Shown here piece by piece: positions 7,078 through 15,536 of a stretch of DNA of 33,286 nt. The stretch is from Acidobacteriaceae bacterium (GTDB lineage: Bacteria > Acidobacteriota > Terriglobia > Terriglobales > Acidobacteriaceae). Location of the stretch: the NCBI GenBank assembly GCA_030038115.1, contig JASHPM010000013.1:1-33286 (forward strand), in the 5' to 3' direction. The first letter of the stretch is position 1; every line of letters starts with the position of its first letter. A program made the position numbers and the translations under genes. The notes under the pieces are model-generated. The model was not told the DNA's origin. It saw only the letters and a list, made by a program, of their open reading frames with translations, and did no database searches.

Positions 7078-10000
7078 GCTTCGGCTCCTTGCCGTTCGGC
7101 GGCGATGCGCTCTCGCCGCGCATGAATCGCCAGATAGACGGCGGGGACCAGGAATACCGTGACCACCACGGAGACGGCGAGGCCGCCGATGACGGCGCGG
7201 ACCAGCGGCGCATACTGTTCACTGCCCGCTTCAAGGCCGAGGGCCATGGGAATCATACCCAGCAGCGTCGCCAGGGACGTCATCAGAATCGGCCGCAGAC
7301 GCACTTTGCACGCCTCCACTGTGGCATCCAGCAAACTCATTCCCTGCTTGTGCAGGATGCCTGAGAACTCCACGATCAGAATGCTGTTGGAAACCACGAT
7401 GCCGGTCATCATGATCACCCCCATCAGCGACATGATGTTCAGCGTACTGCCGGTAAAGAGCAGGATCATCACCACGCCCGTCAGGCCCGGAGGAATGGCC
7501 ATGAGGATGATGAACGGATCGACGAACGACCTGAACTGCGACATCAGAATCAGGTACACCAGCAGCACCGAAATAATCAGACCCAGGGCGAATTCGCGGA
7601 ATGACTGGTTCATGCTGACGACCGCGCCGCGCAGATGGAGGACGGTGTTATGGGGGACCTGCTTCTGGGTCTGCGCGATGAGCTTGCCGATGCGCGCGCC
7701 CACGCCCTCCAGCGCCTCGGTCTTTGTTGCCACGTAAATGTCGATCACGCGGCGAATCTGGTAGTGATCGACTTCGGTGGGCGTGTTAATCAGGTGAATG
7801 CTCGCTACCGAACTCAGCGGCGTGTACCCCGTGCGGTGGGAGCCGATCCATTCCCCCGGGCTGGTATCGGAAGCCTGCAGCGCGTCCTGGAGCGGGCTGT
7901 AGCCCACCGGGCGCACCCCACGCATCGGAATACTGTTGAAGTCCTGCATGGTCATGTTGTCGATCCAGCGATTCGAATACTGCACGGTCACCATGTAGTT
8001 GTTACCGCTCTTCGGATCAATCCAGTAGCTCGGCGCCACCATGCCGTCGGAGGTGAGCGCGGTGATCACGTTGTCCACCACGTCCTGCGCGGAGAGCCCG
8101 ATCAGGCTGGCTTTCTCGCGGTCGATGTCCAGCTGGATGCCCGGGTAGTTCACGTCCTGGGGAATGTACGTTCCGCTGACGTTGGGAAAGGTGCGGATTT
8201 TCGCTGCCAGTTGCTGTGCCAGCGTATAGGCCCCATCCATGTCCATGGCGCTCACCTGCACATCGATGGGCGCGGGCAATCCCTGATTGATGACGCCGTC
8301 GACCAGGCCGCCCGCCTGAAAGTACGTAGTCAGCTCCGGCATCTCGCGGGAAAGGCGATCGTGCACCCGCCGCATGTATTCATAACTGCCCACCGCGTGA
8401 TCTTCCTTCAAACTGGTTTGCACAAAGGCCGTATCCATGGAGGCATTGGGCGTGAAGATCGACGAAAGATCGGGATAGACGCCAATATTGGAAACAATCA
8501 TGCCCAGATCGGCGGGGCGGACCGTTTGGCGGATGATGTCTTCCACCTGGGCGATGTACTGATTGCTGACTTCGAGACGTGTACCCGAGGGCATGCGCAC
8601 GTTGATGACAAACTGCCCGGGATCCGTGCGCGGAAAGTAAGCGCGGCCGAGGAAGGGAAACAGTCCGATCAGCACCACAGCAACGCCGCTGAGGATGAAC
8701 ACCGCCGTCATGCCCGGCCGCACCAGCGCCCGGCGCGCCAGACCCTCGTACCAATCGAGCATCCTGCGGAAGTACTCATTGAATTTCGCCACGAACCACT
8801 GGAACCACGAAGGCCGGCCCGTGTCCTGATGCTGCTCGTCGCCGGCCGGATGATGCAGCCGCACGAACATGGAGCAGAACAGCGGCACCACGGTCATGGC
8901 GAAGAAGTACGAGGCGAAAATGGAGATGACCACGCCCAGGGCCAGCGGCGTGAAGATGTACTTGCTGATTCCGGAGAGAAAAGTCACCGGGAAAAACACA
9001 ATCGACGTGGTCGAGGTCGCGGCCAGAACCGCAAGCGAAACCTCCATCCCGCCTTTTTCCGCGGCGATGCGCGGCGGCTCACCCATTTCCATGTAGCGGA
9101 AGATGTTTTCCAGCACCACCACCGAGTCGTCGATGAGGCGCGAGAAGGCCAGCGCCAGGCCGCCCAGGATCATGGTATTCACCGTGCCGCCCATCATGTG
9201 CGTTACCAGCAGGCACACCAGCGCCGAGAGCGGAATGGAGAGCATCACGGCAAACGTGGCGCGCGGGCTGCCCAGGAAAATCAGGATCATGATGCCGGTG
9301 AGGAACAGCCCGATGGAGGCTTCCTTGACCAGGTTGCGAATGGCCAGCTTGACGAAGATGGACTGATCGAAAACCACCGCCGTCTTCAGCGACGCGGGAA
9401 TGTCCACCAGATGTTTGATGGCCTGCTTCATCCCGTCCACGATGGTGATGGTGTTGCTGTTGCCGCCCTGCTTGAAGACCGGAACGTAGACGGAGCGCTG
9501 GCCATCGATGCGGACGAAGTTGTACTGCAGCGCGCCGGCGTCGACAGCGTGGCCCACATCCGCCACCAGCACCGATCCGTTGCCCACCGACTTGAGCGGC
9601 ATCTGGTTCATGGACTCGGCGTCGGGAAACTGGCTGTTGGCGTAGATGTTGAAGTCTTTGCTTCCCACGCGCACGTCGCCGGCGGGCAGAATCAGGTTCG
9701 AGCTGTTCACCGACTTCACAATGTCATTCAGGCTCAGGTTGCGCGCTTCCAGGCGCAGCGGATCGACATACACCTGAATCTGCCGATAGGTGCCGCCGTA
9801 GGGCTGCGGGACCGAAGCGCCCTGCACATTGGAAATCTGATTGCGCACCTGGAACTGCGCCAGGTCCTTCAGCTGGGTTTCGCTCAGGCCCTTGCCTTCC
9901 AGGGTGACCAGGCAAACGGGCTGCGTGGAAGCGGTGAGGCCGAGGACCACGGGCGGCAGCGTGCCGGGCGGTAAACGCCGCAGATCGGCCATGGCGAGAT

Positions 10001-10322
10001 TGGCGACGTTGCTCAGGGCCGCATTGGGGTCGGTGCCCGGCTTGAAGTAAATCTTGATCAGGCTGACGCCGGTAAGCGAGCGCGATTCGCTGTGATCGGC
10101 ATTGGCGGCGAGCGTGAAGAAGCGCTCGAAGGTATTCGTAATGTCGGCTTCGATCTGCTGCGGCGGCATCCCGTTGTAGAAGGTGGCGACTACTACCACC
10201 GGCATGTCGATGTCGGGGAACAAATCGACGGGCATGGAGAACAAATTCACGATGCCCACCAGCGCCACCATGAGGCAGAGCATCACAATGAAGAATGGAT
10301 AGCGGAGCGCGAAACTCGGCAT
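7074..10322 (-). CDS. RND efflux pump permease (second pump in the operon, Asp-Asp form)
   Basis: The 1082-residue inner-membrane transporter is of the AcrB/HAE type, with 12 expected membrane helices and two large periplasmic loops. The TM4 motif is LIDDSVVVLENI, keeping both acidic proton-relay residues (Asp398 and Asp399, aligned with AcrB Asp407/Asp408). In TM10, GIVVSNSILIVEF has Ser978 where AcrB has Lys940; the RLRPILMTS segment that holds AcrB Arg971 and Thr978 is kept. The start ATG follows directly on the TAA of the preceding RND gene without a gap. The two pumps look roughly three-quarters or more identical by eye. This copy probably carries the proton-driven cycle, alone or as part of a mixed trimer. 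Substrates cannot be read from sequence; drugs or lipophilic compounds are typical. Confidence 0.93.
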   Translation of the reverse strand: MPSFALRYPFFIVMLCLMVALVGIVNLFSMPVDLFPDIDMPVVVVATFYNGMPPQQIEADITNTFERFFTLAANADHSESRSLTGVSLIKIYFKPGTDPNAALSNVANLAMADLRRLPPGTLPPVVLGLTASTQPVCLVTLEGKGLSETQLKDLAQFQVRNQISNVQGASVPQPYGGTYRQIQVYVDPLRLEARNLSLNDIVKSVNSSNLILPAGDVRVGSKDFNIYANSQFPDAESMNQMPLKSVGNGSVLVADVGHAVDAGALQYNFVRIDGQRSVYVPVFKQGGNSNTITIVDGMKQAIKHLVDIPASLKTAVVFDQSIFVKLAIRNLVKEASIGLFLTGIMILIFLGSPRATFAVMLSIPLSALVCLLVTHMMGGTVNTMILGGLALAFSRLIDDSVVVLENIFRYMEMGEPPRIAAEKGGMEVSLAVLAATSTTSIVFFPVTFLSGISKYIFTPLALGVVISIFASYFFAMTVVPLFCSMFVRLHHPAGDEQHQDTGRPSWFQWFVAKFNEYFRRMLDWYEGLARRALVRPGMTAVFILSGVAVVLIGLFPFLGRAYFPRTDPGQFVINVRMPSGTRLEVSNQYIAQVEDIIRQTVRPADLGMIVSNIGVYPDLSSIFTPNASMDTAFVQTSLKEDHAVGSYEYMRRVHDRLSREMPELTTYFQAGGLVDGVINQGLPAPIDVQVSAMDMDGAYTLAQQLAAKIRTFPNVSGTYIPQDVNYPGIQLDIDREKASLIGLSAQDVVDNVITALTSDGMVAPSYWIDPKSGNNYMVTVQYSNRWIDNMTMQDFNSIPMRGVRPVGYSPLQDALQASDTSPGEWIGSHRTGYTPLSSVASIHLINTPTEVDHYQIRRVIDIYVATKTEALEGVGARIGKLIAQTQKQVPHNTVLHLRGAVVSMNQSFREFALGLIISVLLVYLILMSQFRSFVDPFIILMAIPPGLTGVVMILLFTGSTLNIMSLMGVIMMTGIVVSNSILIVEFSGILHKQGMSLLDATVEACKVRLRPILMTSLATLLGMIPMALGLEAGSEQYAPLVRAVIGGLAVSVVVTVFLVPAVYLAIHARRERIAAERQGAEA

Positions 10323-13300
10323 TTAGTGCGCTCCCTCCAGGCCCTCGGCTGCGCCCTCCAGGCCCTCGGCTCCGCGCTCGGTGCGGCTGTGGATGATGAG
10401 ATAAACCGCCGGGACCAAGAACATGGTGGCGACGACGGAGACGCCGAGTCCGCCAATGATGGCGCGCGCCAGAGGGGCGTACTGTTCGCTGCCGGCTTCG
10501 GCGCCGATAGCCATGGGGATCATGCCCAGCAGCGTCGCCATGGAGGTCATGAGGATGGGGCGCAGACGCATCTTGCAGGCTTCCACGGTGGCCTCAAGCA
10601 GGGGCCGGCCCTGGGCGTGCAGAATGTTCGAGAAATCGACGATGAGGATGCTGTTGGAGACCACGATGCCGGTCATCATGATGGTTCCCATCAGCGACAT
10701 GATGTTGAGCGTGCTGCCGGTGAGGAGCAGAAACACGACCACACCGGCGATGCCGGGCGGGATGGCCATGAGGATGATGAACGGATCAATGAAGGAGGTG
10801 AACTGGGCCATCAGCACGAGGTAGACGAGCGCCACGGCGATCACCAGGCCGAGGCCGAAGTCCTCAAAGGCGTCGTTCATGTTGACGACAGCGCCCCGCA
10901 GGGTGAGCAGCGTGTTCTTATCGGTTTTCGTGTTGGCGATGAGGTTGCGAATGCGCTTGCCGGTCCCGCCCAGCGCCTCCGACCTGGTCGCCACGTAGAC
11001 ATCGATCACGCGGCGAATCTGGTAATGATCGACTTCTGTCGGCGTGTTGATCAGCTGAATATCGGCCACGGAACTCAGCGGCGTGTAACCGGCTCGATGC
11101 GAGCCAACCCACTCTTCCGGGTCGGTGTCCGAAGCGTTGTGGCCCTCCTCCAGCGGACCATAGCCAGCCGGGTGAATGCCACGCAGCGGGATATTCTCGA
11201 AATCCTGCATGGTCATGTTGTCGATCCAGCGATTGGCGTACCGCACGGTGACCATGTAGTTGTTGCCGCTGGCAGGATCGATCCAGTAACTGGGTGCGAT
11301 CATCCCGTCGGAAGTTAGGGCGGTGATGACGTTGTCCACGACGTCCTGCGCGGAAAGACCGATCAGGCTGGCTTTTTCGCGGTCGATGTTCAGGGCGATG
11401 CCGGGGTAATTCACGTCCTGCGGAATATACGTCCCGCTGACGTTGGGAAAGGTGCGAATCTTCGCCGCCAGTTGCTCAGCCAGCGCGTAGGCGCCATTCA
11501 TGTCCATGGAGCTGACCTGCACATCGATGGGCGCCGGCAGCCCCTGATTGATGACGCCGTCGACCAGGCCGCCCGCCTGAAAGTAGGTGGTCAGCTCGGG
11601 CATTTCGCGGGAAAGCCGCTCGCGCACGCGCCGCATGTATTCGTAGCTGCCGATGGAGTGCCCTTCCTTCAGGCTGGTTTGCACGAAGGCCGTATCCATC
11701 GACGCGTTGGAGGTGAAAATCGCGGACAGATCGGGGTAGACGCCGATGTTGGAGACGATCATGCCCAGGTCTTTGGGGCGAACTTCCTCATGAATGATCT
11801 TCTCCACCCGGGCGATGTACTGATCGCTGACTTCCAGCCGCGTGCCCGAGGGCATGCGCACGTCGATGATGAATTGTCCGGGATCGGTGCGGGGGAAGTA
11901 CGCCCGCCCCAGGAAGGGGAAAGTGATCAGCAGTAGCACCACTACGCCGCCCAGAATGCCCGCCGTGGTCATCCCCGGGCGCTCGAGCGAGCGGCGCACC
12001 AGGCCTTCGTACCAGTTCACCATGCGCAGGAAGTAGTAGTTGAATTTGTCGACGACGGGCTGGAATCCGAACCGCCGCTTTGCCGGCGCCGCGCGATCCT
12101 CCGTTGCCTCGCGATGGGCTTCGCCATGCGGGTGGATGAACATGGCGCAGAAGAGCGGAATCACCGTCATGGCGAAGGCGTAGGAGGCGAACATGGAGAG
12201 CACCACGCCCATGGCCAGCGGAGTAAACAGATACTTGCTGACTCCGGAGAGCGCGGCGACAGGCAGGAAGACGATGGAGGTCGTGACGGTGGCCGCAAGC
12301 ACGGCCAGTGAGACCTCGGTGCCGCCTTTTTCTGCGGCAATGCGCGGAGGCTCGCCCAGTTCCATGTAACGGAAAATATTTTCGAGCACGACGACGCCGT
12401 TATCGATGAGACGGGAGAAGGCCAGGGCCAGCCCGCCCAGGATCATGGTGTTGATGGTTCCCCCCAGAACGTTGGTCATCAGCAAACAGGCGACCGCGGA
12501 TAAGGGAACCGACAGCATGACGGCGACGGTGGCGCGCGGGCTGCCGAGGAACAGCAGGATCATGAGGCCGGTGAGCACCAGGCCGATGGTGGCTTCGTTG
12601 ACGAGCTGTTTGAGCGCGAGCTTGACGAAGACGGACTGATCGAAGACGACGGCGGTGCGCAGGGAGGAGGGGATGTCGACCAGATGCTTAATGGCTTCCT
12701 TCATGCCGTCGACGATGGTGATGGTATTGCTGTTGCCGCCCTGCTTGAAGACGGGGACATACACCGAGCGCTGGCCATTAATGCGCACGATGTTGTACTG
12801 CAGAGCGCCGGAATCGACGGCGTGTCCGATGTCGGCCACCAGCACCGACCCGTTGCCCACCGACTTGAGCGGCATCTGGTTCATCGACTCGGCGTCGGGA
12901 AACTGGCTGTTGGCGTAAATGTTGAAGTCCTTGTTGCCAATGCGCACATCGCCGGCGGGCAGAATCAGGTTGGAGCTGTTGACCGCCGACACCACGTCGC
13001 TCAGGCTCAGGTTGCGCGCCTCCATCTTCAACGGATCGACGTACACCTGAATCTGCCGGTAGGTGCCGCCATAGGGCTGCGGAACGGAGGCCCCATCCAC
13101 ATTCGAGATCTGATTGCGCACCTGGAACTGCGCGTAATCCTTCAGCTGGGTTTCGTTCAGTCCCTTGCCTTCGAGCGTGACCAGGCACACCGGCTGCGTG
13201 GAGGCGGTAAGGCCCAGCACTACAGGCGGCAGCGTGCCGGGCGGCAGGCGGCGCAGATCGGCCATGGCCAGGTTCGCCACATTGCTCAGGGCCGCGTTGG

Positions 13301-13595
13301 GGTCGGTCCCCGGCTTGAAGTAAATCTTGATGAGGCTGACGCCGGTGAGCGAGCGCGATTCGCTGTGATCGGCATTGGCGGCGAGCGTGAAGAAGCGCTC
13401 GAAGGTATTCGTAATGTCGGCCTCGATCTGCTGCGGCGGCATGCCGCTGTAGAAGGTCGCGACCACCACCACGGGCATGTCGATATCCGGAAACAGATCC
13501 ACCGGCATGCTGAACAGATTCACGATGCCGACCAGCGACACCATGAGGCAGAGCATCAGGATGAAATAGGGAAACTTGAGGGCAAACTTCGGCAT
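10323..13595 (-). CDS. RND efflux pump permease (first pump in the operon, Asp-Asn form)
   Basis: The 1090-residue AcrB-type permease is closely similar to the next gene along its whole length. The start is set at ATG 13595 because the resulting MPKFALKFPYF aligns with MPSFALRYPFF of the paralogue, and it lies one base after the adaptor gene's TAA; a GTG at 13613 would overlap that gene. The TM4 motif reads LIDNGVVVLENI: Asp398 is kept but the second relay position is Asn399 (codon AAC, 12399-12401), where the paralogue and AcrB have Asp. TM10 has Ser980 at the AcrB Lys940 position. The C-terminus ends in a tandem AEGLEGA repeat made by a 21-bp duplication. It may be a substrate-handling partner in a mixed trimer rather than a self-sufficient pump. 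Confidence 0.93.
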   Translation of the reverse strand: MPKFALKFPYFILMLCLMVSLVGIVNLFSMPVDLFPDIDMPVVVVATFYSGMPPQQIEADITNTFERFFTLAANADHSESRSLTGVSLIKIYFKPGTDPNAALSNVANLAMADLRRLPPGTLPPVVLGLTASTQPVCLVTLEGKGLNETQLKDYAQFQVRNQISNVDGASVPQPYGGTYRQIQVYVDPLKMEARNLSLSDVVSAVNSSNLILPAGDVRIGNKDFNIYANSQFPDAESMNQMPLKSVGNGSVLVADIGHAVDSGALQYNIVRINGQRSVYVPVFKQGGNSNTITIVDGMKEAIKHLVDIPSSLRTAVVFDQSVFVKLALKQLVNEATIGLVLTGLMILLFLGSPRATVAVMLSVPLSAVACLLMTNVLGGTINTMILGGLALAFSRLIDNGVVVLENIFRYMELGEPPRIAAEKGGTEVSLAVLAATVTTSIVFLPVAALSGVSKYLFTPLAMGVVLSMFASYAFAMTVIPLFCAMFIHPHGEAHREATEDRAAPAKRRFGFQPVVDKFNYYFLRMVNWYEGLVRRSLERPGMTTAGILGGVVVLLLITFPFLGRAYFPRTDPGQFIIDVRMPSGTRLEVSDQYIARVEKIIHEEVRPKDLGMIVSNIGVYPDLSAIFTSNASMDTAFVQTSLKEGHSIGSYEYMRRVRERLSREMPELTTYFQAGGLVDGVINQGLPAPIDVQVSSMDMNGAYALAEQLAAKIRTFPNVSGTYIPQDVNYPGIALNIDREKASLIGLSAQDVVDNVITALTSDGMIAPSYWIDPASGNNYMVTVRYANRWIDNMTMQDFENIPLRGIHPAGYGPLEEGHNASDTDPEEWVGSHRAGYTPLSSVADIQLINTPTEVDHYQIRRVIDVYVATRSEALGGTGKRIRNLIANTKTDKNTLLTLRGAVVNMNDAFEDFGLGLVIAVALVYLVLMAQFTSFIDPFIILMAIPPGIAGVVVFLLLTGSTLNIMSLMGTIMMTGIVVSNSILIVDFSNILHAQGRPLLEATVEACKMRLRPILMTSMATLLGMIPMAIGAEAGSEQYAPLARAIIGGLGVSVVATMFLVPAVYLIIHSRTERGAEGLEGAAEGLEGAH
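10333..10374. repeat. 21-bp tandem duplication in the C-terminal codons of an RND gene
   Basis: Two adjacent 21-bp copies (10333-10353 and 10354-10374) differ at one base. Each begins CCCTCCAGGCCCTCGGCT on the + strand. They add a seven-residue repeat to the cytoplasmic tail of the first RND pump just before its stop; the paralogue lacks it. Confidence 0.85.
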
Positions 13596-13596
13596 C

Positions 13597-14886
13597 TTAC
13601 TGCGGGCCCTCACCGCCTGAGCTGCTCTGCGCGTTCATATCGATCATGCCCCCGGACTGCGGAGCTTCTTCTGACGCGGGCGTTTTCTCCACCACCGGAG
13701 TCACCGCCTCGTCTTCTGCGTATTTCGCCTGCGCGGCCACAATCACGCGATCGCCCGGGTTGAGGCCGCTCGCGATCTCCGCCAGCAAATTGCCTCGGAT
13801 GCCCACCTCGACCGTGCGGATGTGAACCCGATTCTCGCTGTCGAGCACGTACACCTGGTGCTCGTTGCCATGCAGCACAATCGCCCCCACCGGGGCCGTC
13901 GCCACATTCTCCGCGTGGTTCAGCCGCAGCATGGTGTTGGCATACATGCCGGAATCGATGGCGAGGCTCTGGTTGGGAACGTCAATCTCCGTTTCCATGG
14001 TGCGCGTCTCGAAATTCAGCTCACGTGTGAAGCGCACGATCTTACCGGTGAACGATCGCCCCAGCGCGTCCACACGCACCTGGACCGGGTCGCCCAGGTG
14101 CACGTAGCGGACGTAAGCTTCCGGCACCGGCAGCCGCAGCCGCATCACGCCGCTCTGCGCCAGCTTCACGATGGGCAGGTCCTGCACGTTGGAGCTGATG
14201 CCGGACTGAATCAGCGCGCCCGTGTCCGCATAGCGCCAGACGATGACTCCATCCAGAGGGGCGACGACGTTGGTGTAGCCCTCGAGTGCACTCACCCGCG
14301 CATTATCGTCTTTTGAAACTTCCATTCCCTTCTGCGCCGCGGCCAGCGCTGCTTTCGCCGCATCCACGTCCGCGCCCGACGACATGTCCTTCGCCTGGGC
14401 ATCGTCCAGTTCCTGCTGCGCCACCAGTCCAGGCTGCGCTTCCGAGGTCTGCAGCAGCCGTTGATAATCGGCATGCAGCGCGCTGTGCATCGATTCGGCT
14501 CGCTTCACCTCATGCTCGGCGCGCACGATTTCGTCGCTGCTGCGCGCCACTTCCGATACCGTGCCCGCCAGCTGCGCTTTCAGCTCCGGCACCTCCAGCA
14601 CCGCCAGCGTCTGTCCCTGGTGCACGCGGTCGCCGATGTCGACGTAGATATTGCGAATGAACCCTGACACCTTGGGGTGCACATCGACGACCTGATAAGG
14701 CTGGAACTGCCCGGCCAGGGTCAGCACCTGGGCAATATCGCCGCGCTGCACTACCGCGACCTGCGCCGCCGGCGGGCCGGGCGCAGCCTCCACCGTCGCC
14801 GCCCGGTGACGCCCATACCAAATCGAAACCACCACAGCAAGGGCGAGAACAACGGCAGAAATAACGATCCATAAACGCTTGCGCAT
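13597..14886 (-). CDS. RND periplasmic adaptor (HlyD/AcrA-type membrane fusion protein)
   Basis: The 429-residue protein links the RND pumps to the outer-membrane channel. An N-terminal anchor helix (about 5-24) is followed by the first lipoyl half-motif (GFIRNIYVDIGDRVHQGQTL, about 75-95), a helical hairpin with many Glu, Gln and Ala (about 103-190), the second lipoyl half (APLDGVIVWRYADTGALIQSG), a beta-barrel domain and a Ser/Glu-rich tail. The frame is open to 15072, but the upstream part is Arg/Pro-rich and not adaptor-like. ATG 14886 starts MRKRLW directly before the anchor, with a GGAAGG ribosome site about 9 nt upstream. It is the first gene of a four-gene operon with one adaptor, two pumps and one channel, the layout of mdtABC-like systems with the channel added. 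Confidence 0.92.
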   Translation of the reverse strand: MRKRLWIVISAVVLALAVVVSIWYGRHRAATVEAAPGPPAAQVAVVQRGDIAQVLTLAGQFQPYQVVDVHPKVSGFIRNIYVDIGDRVHQGQTLAVLEVPELKAQLAGTVSEVARSSDEIVRAEHEVKRAESMHSALHADYQRLLQTSEAQPGLVAQQELDDAQAKDMSSGADVDAAKAALAAAQKGMEVSKDDNARVSALEGYTNVVAPLDGVIVWRYADTGALIQSGISSNVQDLPIVKLAQSGVMRLRLPVPEAYVRYVHLGDPVQVRVDALGRSFTGKIVRFTRELNFETRTMETEIDVPNQSLAIDSGMYANTMLRLNHAENVATAPVGAIVLHGNEHQVYVLDSENRVHIRTVEVGIRGNLLAEIASGLNPGDRVIVAAQAKYAEDEAVTPVVEKTPASEEAPQSGGMIDMNAQSSSGGEGPQ

Positions 14887-15022
14887 ATTCGGCAAACTAC
14901 CTTCCTGGGAATTGAAGGGCCTGGCCCGATCAAAAACTCGGCCGGAAAGGAAGCATTCGCGCACTCGCGGCGCCGGAAATGGCGGTACGCCGCGGCAACT
15001 GGCGCCAGTTCTTAGATGTAAA

Positions 15023-15430
15023 TCAGCGGATACGCGGCGGAGGACGAACGAAGCAGGGACCCCACCGGTCATTGGCCGCGGCGATACGGGCAGGCGCGGT
15101 TCTCCGCATCCAGCCGCCGAACCCGGGCTGTAACTTCGCAGCTGCCGATGTGAAAAGCACGAGCGTCAGGATGCTCAGCGCCCCTGGGACGATGGGATTT
15201 CCGGCGAGCCGCCCAACCCCCGCGCGCGAAATCGGATTCCGCTCTTTTCCGGGAGGCAGCAGCTTGGCCGCCGGCATGTGGTGCGAGATCGCGTGCGGCG
15301 GATCGTAGAGCGACAGCTTGTACTTCAGCCCCCATGCAAAGACGCACAGCCCCAGCAGCGCCAGCCCGAACGCCAGAAGGCGGAAGCTCGGCCGGCTAAC
15401 TCGAATTGAAGTGGGGCGTGGGATCGTCAC
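15023..15430 (-). CDS. Small hypothetical membrane protein upstream of the efflux operon
   Basis: I do not recognise a named family. The product would be about 135 residues from GTG 15430, or 167 from ATG 15523. It has one clear membrane helix (LLAFGLALLGLCVFAWGL), then a Lys-Tyr-Lys-Leu-Ser-Leu-Tyr-Asp-Pro-Pro segment, a His/Pro-rich loop, a second hydrophobic stretch (GALSILTLVLFTSAAA) and a basic Arg/Pro-rich tail. The helix followed by a charged, aromatic patch is coding-like, and no competing reading frame in the gap looks better. The start is unclear: the ATG lies 14 bases from the divergent lpxD start, and the GTG has only a weak ribosome site. It is 136 bp upstream of the adaptor gene on the same strand and may share its transcript. 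Confidence 0.5.
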   Translation of the reverse strand: MTIPRPTSIRVSRPSFRLLAFGLALLGLCVFAWGLKYKLSLYDPPHAISHHMPAAKLLPPGKERNPISRAGVGRLAGNPIVPGALSILTLVLFTSAAAKLQPGFGGWMRRTAPARIAAANDRWGPCFVRPPPRIR

Positions 15431-15536
15431 CTTGCTCTGGTCCGATGATGCCACAAAGTTGGACGGTTCCCCAAGCTCATGGGTGAGCGAACCATCCCGT
15501 GAACCCCCTTCCTTTCCGGCCATTTACAATCTCCCC

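Noticed and set aside
7635-9974. A long plus-strand open frame of 779 codons opposite an RND gene
   Set aside because: It is antisense to a well-supported RND pump, is extremely rich in His, Arg and Gln, and arises from the codon bias of the real gene.
14887-15072. A 62-residue N-terminal extension of the adaptor protein
   Set aside because: The extension is Arg/Pro-rich and lies before the anchor helix; the ATG at 14886 has a good ribosome site.
15318-15536. A 73-residue N-terminal extension of LpxD
   Set aside because: LpxD proteins begin at the MQSAELA-type sequence, and the extension lies opposite the likely small membrane-protein gene.
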